A stretch of DNA of 64,000 nt, from the NCBI RefSeq assembly GCF_023702065.1, contig NZ_QFDM01000001.1:930001-994000 (forward strand), given 5' to 3'. The notes under the pieces are model-generated. The model ran no database searches, was not told the origin of the DNA, and saw only the letters and a list, made by a program, of their open reading frames with translations. A program made the position numbers and the translations under genes. Shown here in pieces: positions 24,494 to 33,346 of the stretch (positions are counted from its first letter, which is position 1; each line of letters starts with the position of its first letter). Source of the stretch: Methanoculleus oceani. GTDB taxonomy: Archaea > Halobacteriota > Methanomicrobia > Methanomicrobiales > Methanoculleaceae.

Positions 24494-25056
24494 TGACGCT
24501 TCGCGTGGGGGCCCGGTGCCCCCTTCCGTCTGGTGACGCCGGCCATGTGGTCCCGGTATCCTGAAAAACGCCCTGACTACCGGCGTGTCGCGGAATCCTG
24601 ACCGGTGCCGGATACCTGACGTCATTCTATGGCTGATCCGGTTGCGACCGGGTGTCGCACGGGTCTGTGCCGCAGGCATTCCCCCGGCCTCTCCGGGGTG
24701 CGGCAGGGGGGGTGGCTGCCGCCCCGGTTGGTTGGCGACGGAGATCTTTGAATATAAGGGATTTTTATAAAATTTACTGGATGATAACTCGTATTCAGGG
24801 TTCGTTCACCCGTCCGGAATGTCCCCTCGAACCTCCGGTCGGGACAGGTATTCTCCGGGATATCTGCGCTAAAGTTTAATTGTATATTTATGTTTTTCTC
24901 TTCTCACCTAAATTTTGGAAATACCAAAAACCAGCAATTCTCGCTGAAAATAATTGCCTGTTTGTAATTTAAAATAATCTGGATTGTCTAATTAATTTAA
25001 AAAACATTTTAAATTGCGGTTGTCAGATAATGCAGTATCTCCCAAGAGGTGAGATA
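24494..25056. other. Long AT-rich leader/regulatory region before the CARDB-dockerin gene
   Basis: The first 300 bases are GC-rich and empty, apart from small GC inverted repeats near 24700. From about 24870 the sequence becomes strongly AT-rich (runs such as TTAATTGTATATTTATG and TTAATTTAAAAAACATTTTAAATTG) up to the gene. Several TATA candidates exist. No RNA gene is recognised. A similar AT island precedes the fourth family A gene. Confidence 0.45.
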
Positions 25057-27672
25057 ATGCGAGATAGACGGACAACGAAGCTTCTAATCGTAGTGTTCCT
25101 GATTGTCGGGCTCGTCCCGATTGTCGGGGCACTCGAAGCGACCCCCAACACGATTGTCGCGGCAAGCGACAGTAGTGCGGCCGATAAGGCATCGGCCGAC
25201 TACGTCTGTGATGGGGTCAACGATCATGTGGAGATTCAGGCAGCACTGAACGCCCTGCCATCATCCGGCGGTGTTGTCCTCCTCACCAGCGGAACATACA
25301 ACTGCGCGGGAATCATTGCTCCCAAAGCAAGCTCCACTCTCATGGGGGAAGGTGAATCGGAGACATTCCTGATATTCACCAAGGATGGTCGGATCAACGT
25401 CGACCGCGAGTACATTACGCTGGACGGGTTCCACATCAAGGGAACCGGCTACAGCAGCGGCGTCAAGTGGCTCGGCGTGATGAACATCCGCGCAAGCCAC
25501 GCGAAGATCCACAACATTGAGGGCACGGCGGATGCAAGCATCCAGGCGGTCTACCTCCTGGTGCACGATCCGACCGTGTATGCCCCGACCCTCCAGGACG
25601 TCGAGTTCATTAACTGCCGGGCCGTGGACACCGGGACCTACGGGTTCCTCCACAATGCCTGGGGCTCGACGAACATGGTGATCAAGAACGTCCGCTACGA
25701 CAACTGCGCCGCGATCAACTGTGGCAAGTACGGGCAGTTCAATCCCTGGATCACCGGGTTCGACTTTGCGGAATTAAACGACATGGACGGCCTCCGCGTG
25801 ACGAACTGTCTTGCGGAAGGCACTACCGAGTCCGGGTTCCACTTCGAGTTCGACCCGAAAGTGACGAATGCCGTTCTCGAGAACTGCGTGAGCAGAAACA
25901 ACGGGCAGAAAGCCTTCCCGACGAAGGCCTACAACGTAAACGACATGTCGACCCACTACTTCGGGTGCGGCTACTACGCCCCGAACTGCGACGTGACGTT
26001 CATCAATTGCACCGCGGAGGGCAACTCCATGAACGGGTTCTACACGACGAACGGCGGCAAGCTCTACAACTGCGTCGAGAAGGACACCGGTATCGGGAGG
26101 ACCGACTTCTCCTACCGGGTGCCTGCCGGCTATTACAGTATCCCGACCCGTTCGGTCAACCCCTCCACGGTGATGGAGAACTGCACGAGCATCAACTCGC
26201 GTGCCTTCGGCCTCCAGGTCGACCTCGCGAACAACGTCAAGATCCGGAACTTCCACCTGATCGATCCGGTCGGATACAACGGCAAGGGTTCGAGCCTCGG
26301 CGGCACGAACGGCCAGTTCGATAACTCCGAAGTGAGCATCTATGCATCCGGCAACCGTGTGGAGACGCTCGTATGGGCGAAGGAGAACGTGAACACCGTC
26401 TTCTCCGGTCAGATCGTCTCCGATGCCGCGAAGCCGTTCGTGGTTGAGGGTTACAGAACCAAAAACGTCCTCGTGAAGGACATGGAGATCGTCTCCAAGA
26501 CCCTCCCCGCCGGGTCCTCCGGTGTGACCATCGTGAGCACGGTTCCGGCCGGTCAGGCGACCCTCCAGAACGTGAAGGTGACGTCCACCGGTTCGCCGGT
26601 GCCGACCCCGACCGTCACGGGTCCCACCCCGGTGCCCACCACACCGGCACCGGTTACCCCGACCCCCACCACCACTCCGGCTCCCTCCGGGAAGCCTGAC
26701 CTTGTGGTGACCGATATCTCCTGGAAACCGGCAAACCCGGCCACCGGGAGTGCGGTGACCCTCTCGGCCACGATCAAGAACCAGGGGACGGCCCCCACGC
26801 CTGCGGGCGCGAAACACGGCGTTCTCTTCACGTTCGATGACGGGGCCGCCGGGTCCGGCGTCTGGTCCGACACCCACGCCGCGTCGATCGCTCCGGGTGC
26901 ATGGGTTACGCTGACCGCGAACGGCGGCTCGGCCGGTGCAACCTGGAAGGCCGTCGAGGGCACTCACACCGTGAAGGCCAACGTGGACGACGTCAACCGG
27001 ATTGCCGAGAGCAACGAAGCGAACAACGTCATGAGCAAGCAGATCACGGTCGCAAAGACCGCGTCGGGGTCAACCCCGACCCCCACTCCTACCACTCCGG
27101 CTCCCTCCGGGAAGCCTGACCTTGTGGTGACCGATATCTCCTGGAAACCGGCAAACCCGACCCCCGGGAGCGCGGTGACCCTCTCGGCCACGATCAAGAA
27201 CCAGGGGACGGCCCCCACGCCTGCGGGCACAAAGCACGGCGTTCTCTTCACGTTCGATGACGGGGCCGCCGGGTCCGGCGTCTGGTCCGACACCCACACC
27301 ACGGCTATTGCCGCGGGTGCATCCGTCACCCTGACCGCGAACGGCGGTTCGGCCGGTGCAACCTGGAAGGCCGTCGAAGGCACTCACACCGTGAAGGCCA
27401 ACGTGGACGACGTCAACCGGATCGCCGAGAGCAACGAAGCGAACAACGTTATGAGTAAGGAGATCGTCGCCGGAACGCAGCCTGTCCCCGTCAGGGGAGA
27501 CCTCAACAAAGACGGCAGCGTTGACTGGGCCGACGTGACGATCGCCGCCGGAATGGCACAGGGAACCACCCCGTCCGATGCCGCTGCTGATTGTAATGGA
27601 GACGGCACAGTGGACTGGAAGGATGTTGCCCTGCTCGCCGATTTCTTCTTCGGCAGGACTCCTTCTCTGTAA
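25057..27672 (+). CDS. Beta-helix protein (family A member 3) with two CARDB repeats and C-terminal dockerin
   Basis: The 871-residue protein has a Sec signal (LLIVVFLIVGLVPIVGA), a family A beta-helix domain to about residue 510, and a Thr/Pro linker. Two nearly identical CARDB-type domains of about 120 residues follow (each starting KPDLVVTDISWKPANP and ending IAESNEANNVMSK). The C-terminus has two EF-hand-like loops, DLNKDGSVDWAD and DCNGDGTVDWKD, which together make a type I dockerin. Dockerins bind cohesins, so the protein may dock to a surface scaffold. No cohesin is seen in the window. The ATG with GAGGTGA five bases upstream is preferred over an ATG nine codons earlier. The coding DNA of the two CARDB units is almost the same. 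Confidence 0.87.
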   Translation: MRDRRTTKLLIVVFLIVGLVPIVGALEATPNTIVAASDSSAADKASADYVCDGVNDHVEIQAALNALPSSGGVVLLTSGTYNCAGIIAPKASSTLMGEGESETFLIFTKDGRINVDREYITLDGFHIKGTGYSSGVKWLGVMNIRASHAKIHNIEGTADASIQAVYLLVHDPTVYAPTLQDVEFINCRAVDTGTYGFLHNAWGSTNMVIKNVRYDNCAAINCGKYGQFNPWITGFDFAELNDMDGLRVTNCLAEGTTESGFHFEFDPKVTNAVLENCVSRNNGQKAFPTKAYNVNDMSTHYFGCGYYAPNCDVTFINCTAEGNSMNGFYTTNGGKLYNCVEKDTGIGRTDFSYRVPAGYYSIPTRSVNPSTVMENCTSINSRAFGLQVDLANNVKIRNFHLIDPVGYNGKGSSLGGTNGQFDNSEVSIYASGNRVETLVWAKENVNTVFSGQIVSDAAKPFVVEGYRTKNVLVKDMEIVSKTLPAGSSGVTIVSTVPAGQATLQNVKVTSTGSPVPTPTVTGPTPVPTTPAPVTPTPTTTPAPSGKPDLVVTDISWKPANPATGSAVTLSATIKNQGTAPTPAGAKHGVLFTFDDGAAGSGVWSDTHAASIAPGAWVTLTANGGSAGATWKAVEGTHTVKANVDDVNRIAESNEANNVMSKQITVAKTASGSTPTPTPTTPAPSGKPDLVVTDISWKPANPTPGSAVTLSATIKNQGTAPTPAGTKHGVLFTFDDGAAGSGVWSDTHTTAIAAGASVTLTANGGSAGATWKAVEGTHTVKANVDDVNRIAESNEANNVMSKEIVAGTQPVPVRGDLNKDGSVDWADVTIAAGMAQGTTPSDAAADCNGDGTVDWKDVALLADFFFGRTPSL
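26683..27466 (+). repeat. Tandem duplication of a CARDB coding unit
   Basis: The segment beginning CTCCCTCCGGGAAGCCTGAC recurs about 416 bases later and stays nearly identical for about 360 bases. Differences are scattered (for example GCGGGCGCGAAACA versus GCGGGCACAAAGCA). This points to a recent in-frame duplication or repeated gene conversion. Confidence 0.8.
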
Positions 27673-27890
27673 AGCGTTTGCCAGGAGCAGTGGTTTTGTC
27701 CCTCCCCTCCTCCTGGTTTTGCCACAGGTGCCGCCCCCTAACACCTGTGCAGTGTGCAACCATATTGGTTATGGGCGGATCTCCTCACCGGATCCGGTGA
27801 GCCTCTTCTGCTGCCGTCTCGTGTAACGAGGCCCTGAAAATTCTCTCCGGAAGGATCTCCGGCTCTCCCGGGGTCGGAGCGGTGGATACA

Positions 27891-27898
27891 TCTATATA
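27891..27898 (+). promoter_or_regulatory. TATA box of the first flippase gene
   Basis: TCTATATA lies 26-33 bases before the ATG at 27924, which predicts a leaderless transcript and supports that start over the upstream GTG at 27900. Confidence 0.6.
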
Positions 27899-27923
27899 GG
27901 TGCCACCCGATAATGGCGACCGA

Positions 27924-29165
27924 ATGGCAGTAGCACTTCCTAAAAACTTCAGCGAGGTCAGGCAGCACTTACAGGAGCCGCTTATCCGGAATTCGTTCTT
28001 CATCATGGCGTCATCGTTCGTCGCCGCAGGGTTTGGGTTCTTTTTCTGGATGATCGCAGCCAGGTTCTACTCGCAAGCGGACGTGGGTATTGCAACCGCC
28101 CTGATGTCGTCCATGGGGCTTCTTATCCTCATCTCCCGGCTCGGCCTGGACCAGTCGGTGATCCGGTTCTTCCCCCAGCGCGACAAGAACAGGGTGCTCG
28201 GAACCGCCATCCTCGTCCCGACAGGGGTGGCGCTCGGTGCGGGGGTGGTCTTCATCGCCGCAGTGGACGTCATATCTCCCGAGCTCACGATCGTCAGGAC
28301 GGTCGCCCCCCTCTACCTCATCTTCCTCGGGGCCTACTCTATCACCTGGGTTCTCGAGGGCGCGTTCAATGCGCTGCGGAAGTCTGAACACTACTTCACC
28401 CTGAACCTGCTCTACGGGACGAGAATCCTCTTCCTCGTCCCCCTGGTCTTCCTCGGAGCGATGGGCATCTTCAGTGCCTTCGGTCTCTCGTTCGTCCTCG
28501 GGCTTGTCCTGGCCCTCGTCCTCCTCGCCCGGTGCTCCGTGCGGCCGGCACTGGGGGTGGACCGGGTCTTCCTGCGGGAGGCATGGCAGTTCTCTGCCGG
28601 CGCATACATTGCCGGGATACTGATGTCCGCCCCGAACATGGCCATCCCGATCATGGTGCTCCACGTGCTGGGGGCGGAGAGCACCGCTAACTACTACATC
28701 ACCTACGCGATCGTCTCGATACTCTTCATGATCCCCTACGCGTTCACGACCTCGCTCTTCGTCGAGGGAAGCCACGGAGGAGAGATGAAGAAGAGCGTGT
28801 TCCGGACGCTCGCGAGCATGTTCGCCCTGCTCATACCTGCGATCATCGGGCTCTCTCTCTTCGGGGAGCAGATCCTCAACCTGATCGGCAAGGACTACGT
28901 CGAAGGGATGGCCCTGCTCCAGGTGCTCGCCGCATCCGCTCTGTTTGTCTCCATCTGCCAGACCTTCATATCGATCGCAAAGGTCAGGAACGATATCCGG
29001 AGCCTCATCATTCTCAGCGGTTTCATCAGCGTTGCCCTGCTCGGGCTCGGTTATACCCTGATGAACCGGTTCGGCCTCATCGGCATGGGGTATGCGTGGC
29101 TCGCCACGTATGTGGCAGGAACGCTCCTCGTCGGCGTGATCCTGAAGAAGAAAGGATGGTTATGA
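27924..29165 (+). CDS. Flippase (Wzx-like, MOP superfamily), surface glycan export
   Basis: The protein has about 413 residues and 12 or more hydrophobic segments. It opens with FSEVRQHLQEPLIRNSFFIMASSF, followed by the pattern ARFYSQADVGIATALMSSMGLL typical of polysaccharide-biosynthesis flippases. Such proteins turn lipid-linked oligosaccharides to the outer face of the membrane. It heads a stretch of glycosyltransferase and sugar-nucleotide genes. A TATA box about 29 bases upstream supports a leaderless start at this ATG. A second, sequence-divergent flippase is encoded at about 55-56 kb. Confidence 0.85.
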   Translation: MAVALPKNFSEVRQHLQEPLIRNSFFIMASSFVAAGFGFFFWMIAARFYSQADVGIATALMSSMGLLILISRLGLDQSVIRFFPQRDKNRVLGTAILVPTGVALGAGVVFIAAVDVISPELTIVRTVAPLYLIFLGAYSITWVLEGAFNALRKSEHYFTLNLLYGTRILFLVPLVFLGAMGIFSAFGLSFVLGLVLALVLLARCSVRPALGVDRVFLREAWQFSAGAYIAGILMSAPNMAIPIMVLHVLGAESTANYYITYAIVSILFMIPYAFTTSLFVEGSHGGEMKKSVFRTLASMFALLIPAIIGLSLFGEQILNLIGKDYVEGMALLQVLAASALFVSICQTFISIAKVRNDIRSLIILSGFISVALLGLGYTLMNRFGLIGMGYAWLATYVAGTLLVGVILKKKGWL

Positions 29166-29231
29166 CTGTTTTCCGGGCTGCTGCAAGGTCCCGGTTGCCT
29201 CTCTGGTCGCGCAGGGGCAGCCGCCCGTCCT

Positions 29232-31439
29232 TTACCGGTAGTAGACGGCGGAACCGGCATTATCGTAGACCTTGTTCCTGTTCCGGATGAACCATCCTGC
29301 ATCGGTATAGACTGCCGTAGTGACCGCATGCTCCTGCGCCTCGATCCGGATGCTGTCCCGTACGACGTTATACGTGCCGAAGTAGAGGTAGGTGCTCGGC
29401 TCCACCAGCGACGAGTTTGCCGGGATGTACCGCTGACGGTGCGGGTCGAACCCGAGCAGGAGCCACCAGCGCGTGCCGTCGACATAGATGGGGCGCTCGA
29501 TTCCTTCTGAGAAGAGCCATCGTGCTCCCTGCACTTCTTTGCCGTTGAAGACCGGTTTATCCCCGGTAGTCTCGAGCGCCATCGACGTCGGGTCGTCGTC
29601 CACGACCTGGTAGATGAGCCCGCTGTTGAAGAGGAAGAAGACGACGAAGAATGCCGATAACGCCTGATAAGCCGTTCCCATGAATGGGGCGACCTGTATC
29701 GTGCGTATCCTCCCGACTGCCGCCTCGTAGAGCGCTATGCCGCCGATGATCGCGAACGGGGCAAGGAAGATCAGGGTGATGTGATAGAGCCGGCTGGTGT
29801 TGAGCGAGCTTGAGAAGAAGGGGACGACGATGCCGGCCACGTTGATGAGGAGGAAGACGAGCGAGACGGCGAGGTACTCGGGCTCGATGCGCCACCGCTC
29901 CCGCCTCGCGAGGGTTGCAAGCAGTCCCACGGAGATGAGCCCCTGGGTGGCGATATGGACGACCTTTGCCAGACTGTGCAGGGGTGTCGTCGACTGGCTG
30001 GTGAGGATCTGCATTCCCTGGGCGGTCGTCGGGTTGAAGGAGTCTGCAAAGAGGGTATTCCAGATCTTATCCCCGATGCCGGTGACGGTAGCAAGCGCCG
30101 TGCCTTCGGCTACCGTCGAGTACCAGAGGTAGGCGAGGGCGGCAAAGACGAGGATGTAGGGGAGGACGAGTGTCCTCGCCGACATCCTCCCGCCGGTCCC
30201 CGACGGAGCGAGCAGGTCGGGCTTCAGGATGCCCGGCCTTCCGGTGAGCCTCTCCGGGAGCGAGAAATGCAGGCGCTCCGAGACGACGAGCAGCAGCCAT
30301 GCCGGAACGAGCGAGAAGAAGTAGATGTACGAAAGGCCGTAGTGCGAGACGATCATGGCGAAGGCGAAGGTGACCATGAGGAATGCCTGCCTGTTGCGGT
30401 CCATGGTCTTGTCGATCATCACAAGGACGGTCAGCGCGAGAAAGAGTTCAGCGATCTGCTGGCGCGCAAGGGAGATCATCTCCGTATAGAACGTGAAGAA
30501 CGAGAAGAAGAAGAAGATCGAGAGGAACCCGATCCTCGCGTCCGTCTGTTTCTCCACCGCCCGGTAGAGCGCGAGCGGCACGAGCGCGAAGAGGAGGGGA
30601 TAGAGGATCTTGAAGACCCATACGGGGTCCAGATCGGAGATAAGCGAGTAGATGGGGACGAGCGCAACGACGGAGAGCATCCCGTTCGTGTTGTACGGAA
30701 TGGTCATGTCCCAGAACCCCGGGATCAGCACCCCGTTCACGAGATGCAGCTCGTGGTGGATGTCGTAACCCCAGACATACTCCGATATCAGCGAGGTGTG
30801 ATAGAGGAGCGAGAGCGCGATAGCGTAGATCGCGAGCGGATAACAGGACGTCGGGATGAGACGGTCGAACCCGACGGCGAGGCCGACGATGGCGATCAGG
30901 ACGAGGAGCAGGAAGAGGAGCGTGACCATATGGTACTCGTCGCGCAGGTACGTCCCTATGATTGCAAGGAACGGCAGCAGCATCAGGAACGGTGCTGCAG
31001 GGGAGGAGGGAACGGCTATCTTCGGACTCGAGCCGGCATGTCCCCGGTCCCTGGTGAGCGCGAGGTAAAGCAGAACCTGCACGACGGCGACGATCGTGAG
31101 AAAGAGGATAGCAAACGAGAACGGCCGTGTATACCCGAGCAGCGGATAGACGGTGTTGGCACCGAGGCCGGTGAGCATGAGGACCGCAAGGCTCAGCCCG
31201 ACGGAGTAGAGCACCGTCTCGATCGTGCCGAGATTGTGGAGCCTGAGCGCCTTCAGCACGAGGATCCCGGGAAGGAAGGTGAGATAGAGAAAGGCCAGCG
31301 CCTCCCGTGCGATCGGTATCTGGTACCCGACGAGGTCGAGGCAGACTACCCCGACGAAGACGAGCTGGATCGCCTGGAATGCCCAGAAAAACGTTTTGTT
31401 ATCCCAGTCGTTCATCCGGAGCGGGTTAGGCAGGTGCAT
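29232..31439 (-). CDS. Large polytopic membrane protein (DUF2206-like), possible glycan assembly enzyme
   Basis: The 735-residue protein has more than a dozen membrane spans in the first 620 residues and a soluble C-terminal part with YVDGTRWWLLLGFDP. The layout resembles archaeal DUF2206 proteins and the wider GT-C/oligosaccharide-transferase-like membrane proteins: a first extracytosolic loop with an EYVWGYDIHHELHL stretch, then WDMTIPYN. I cannot confirm a catalytic Asp motif. An ATG eight codons into the frame is an alternative start. Its orientation opposes the flippase, with the two genes converging. Confidence 0.7.
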   Translation of the reverse strand: MHLPNPLRMNDWDNKTFFWAFQAIQLVFVGVVCLDLVGYQIPIAREALAFLYLTFLPGILVLKALRLHNLGTIETVLYSVGLSLAVLMLTGLGANTVYPLLGYTRPFSFAILFLTIVAVVQVLLYLALTRDRGHAGSSPKIAVPSSPAAPFLMLLPFLAIIGTYLRDEYHMVTLLFLLLVLIAIVGLAVGFDRLIPTSCYPLAIYAIALSLLYHTSLISEYVWGYDIHHELHLVNGVLIPGFWDMTIPYNTNGMLSVVALVPIYSLISDLDPVWVFKILYPLLFALVPLALYRAVEKQTDARIGFLSIFFFFSFFTFYTEMISLARQQIAELFLALTVLVMIDKTMDRNRQAFLMVTFAFAMIVSHYGLSYIYFFSLVPAWLLLVVSERLHFSLPERLTGRPGILKPDLLAPSGTGGRMSARTLVLPYILVFAALAYLWYSTVAEGTALATVTGIGDKIWNTLFADSFNPTTAQGMQILTSQSTTPLHSLAKVVHIATQGLISVGLLATLARRERWRIEPEYLAVSLVFLLINVAGIVVPFFSSSLNTSRLYHITLIFLAPFAIIGGIALYEAAVGRIRTIQVAPFMGTAYQALSAFFVVFFLFNSGLIYQVVDDDPTSMALETTGDKPVFNGKEVQGARWLFSEGIERPIYVDGTRWWLLLGFDPHRQRYIPANSSLVEPSTYLYFGTYNVVRDSIRIEAQEHAVTTAVYTDAGWFIRNRNKVYDNAGSAVYYR

Positions 31440-31628
31440 GGTATCCCTTGTTCTGACTCTGGTCGGCTATCTGCATGGACAGCGTATCTTTTCCTTCGGT
31501 GACGTCTGACAGGCCGTGTGCTCTACCGGTGCACCTACTCTCCGGTCAACCTATTAATGTGTTGCGCCGGCCCGGGCTGTTTGCGGGAGCGGCCCGTTCC
31601 CGTGCAGCCGGCCGGGGGGTGCGCAGGG

Positions 31629-32804
31629 TCATCGCTCTTTCCCGCCGGCGGGGGCTCTCTCGACGAGGGCCTCTTCAGCATGAGGTTTTCCCCTCCCCGG
31701 AGCAGGCGCGAGCTCGCTGTAGACCGCGAGGAGCGATCGGGCGATCGTGGACCAGGCCATGTCCGTCTTCAGTTTTACGTAACCCTGCTCTCCCATGCGC
31801 CGGCATCCCGCCGGGTCCTTCAGCAGGGCCACGATCGCGTTTGCCAGTGCTTCCGGGTCACGCGGCGGCACGACATACCCGGTCCTGGCGTCGTCGACGA
31901 CCTCCGGCAGGCTCCCCACGTCCGTCACCACCACCGGTCTTTTGAACCCGTATGCGGTCGGTATGACGCCGCTCTGGGACGCCTCGACGTACGGGAGCGC
32001 CACGACGCTCGCCTGCTGGAAGAGCCGGGCGCCCTCTTCGTAGGGTATCCTGTAGTTGTAGACCTCGAATGCGTCCCGGCCCGCCATCGCGTCCCGGTAC
32101 CTGCCGAAGTCCTCCCCCGTCCCGGCGATGACGATCCGGGCTCCCGGGACTTCCCGGGTGATGAGCGGTTCTGCCCGGATCAGGCAGTCGAGCCCTTTGT
32201 AGCGGTGAATGCGGCCGAAGAAGAGGACTCTGAGACCGTCCGGCTCCAGGCCGTCCTGCTCGAACTTCACGAACGGCGCCACCTCGTGCTCGCCGATCGG
32301 GATGACATGCACCTTCCGCCCCGGGACACGGTAGTTCTCCACCAGAACATCCCGGAGCGCTTTTCCGTGGACGAAGATCCGGTCGGGCAGGACCCTTGAT
32401 ACGAAGAGGGTGAGCCGGTAGAGCAGGGAGCCCATATCCAGGAGACGGTCTTCGCCCGGGTGCGGCTCGATGTCGTGGAATGTCGCCACCAGCGGATACT
32501 TCCGGAGCATGGGGAGGAGCGGGCAGAGCATGGGGTTGTTTACCTGGAAATGGATGACGTCGGGCTCGAAGTCGTTGATTGCGGCGACGATCTCCTTGAG
32601 CATCGGGTAGCACGACGGACCGAACCTCCCGGCGTAGCGGGAGTAGCCGAAGATACGGACCTTCACGTTCGGGTCGATGCTCTCCAGGTACTCCTCCGAC
32701 CTGTAATCCGGCAGCAGCAGCAGCACCTCGGCATGCCGGGCAAGTTCGTTTGCCATCTGGATGGTGTAGTCGTAGAACCAGAAGGTCAGGCATGCCACTC
32801 GCAT
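31629..32804 (-). CDS. Glycosyltransferase, GT4 type
   Basis: The 391-residue cytoplasmic enzyme transfers a sugar from a nucleotide donor during glycan synthesis. It begins MRVACLTFWFYDYTIQMANEL and has the N-terminal FEPDVIHFQVNNP. The C-terminal lobe has LRVLFFGRIHRYKGLDCLI and the donor-binding PYVEASQSGVIPTAYGFKRPVV, with the E-x7-E-like pattern partly changed (EASQSGVIPTAYGF). The start ATG is 24-32 bases after a minus-strand TATA box, and the upstream open frame is Arg/Pro-rich noise. Donor and acceptor cannot be read. Confidence 0.87.
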   Translation of the reverse strand: MRVACLTFWFYDYTIQMANELARHAEVLLLLPDYRSEEYLESIDPNVKVRIFGYSRYAGRFGPSCYPMLKEIVAAINDFEPDVIHFQVNNPMLCPLLPMLRKYPLVATFHDIEPHPGEDRLLDMGSLLYRLTLFVSRVLPDRIFVHGKALRDVLVENYRVPGRKVHVIPIGEHEVAPFVKFEQDGLEPDGLRVLFFGRIHRYKGLDCLIRAEPLITREVPGARIVIAGTGEDFGRYRDAMAGRDAFEVYNYRIPYEEGARLFQQASVVALPYVEASQSGVIPTAYGFKRPVVVTDVGSLPEVVDDARTGYVVPPRDPEALANAIVALLKDPAGCRRMGEQGYVKLKTDMAWSTIARSLLAVYSELAPAPGRGKPHAEEALVERAPAGGKER

Positions 32805-32828
32805 GGGGCACTCTCTGTGAGGATGCTC

Positions 32829-32836
32829 TATATAGA
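32829..32836 (-). promoter_or_regulatory. TATA box of the GT4 gene
   Basis: CTATATAG-type element on the minus strand about 28 bases before the ATG at 32804. It predicts a leaderless transcript and supports that start over the longer open frame. Confidence 0.58.
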
Positions 32837-33346
32837 TATTGCGTCCGGGAGCGCCGCTTGACCCGGGGACTCCGGGCAGAAGGGTATGGGTGCGGCGGGT
32901 TCCACTCTGAGGCTGGTTCTCCTCCGGGCGTTTCTGCCCGCTGTCCCTGCAGCATCGGGCCCCCGTGACTCCGGATTCCGGATGGCGGGATGGAGCCTGC
33001 GTCGTTTCACACCGTCGCCCTGCAGCGAGGGCTGGAGGTCCCGGTTCATACCGGCGCACGGAACCGAATTTCCATCCGCTCTGCGTGAAGGCGTTTTAAG
33101 AAGGCCGTTCCCGACGATCGGCGACAGAAGGCGCGGCTATTTATATCCTCCGATTTTAATTTTAATAATTATATAATACGTTTTGGCAGAAGTCTATCTC
33201 AGTTCTGCTATGCCTTCATCCTAACTAACTGGATTTTAGGAGCCTATATTGCTGAATAATCCCTATAAGAAATTTTATTTTATGAATAAAATATTTATAT
33301 TGCAATGGAAAGACGGTAGTAATACCTCACAGAGAGGCTGAATGGC
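32837..33346. other. Intergenic region with AT-rich island before beta-helix family A member 4
   Basis: The first 300 bases are GC-rich without a defendable gene. From about 33140 to 33330 the DNA turns AT-rich (for example TTTTAATTTTAATAATTATATAATACG and TTTTATTTTATGAATAAAATATTTATATTG), with several TATA candidates, like the region before the CARDB-dockerin gene. Confidence 0.45.

Noticed and set aside
29955-31502. A long plus-strand open frame of 515 codons
   Set aside because: It is antisense to the large membrane protein gene. The product is rich in Arg, Glu and Asp with no membrane or enzyme pattern, as expected of the complement of a hydrophobic GC-rich gene.
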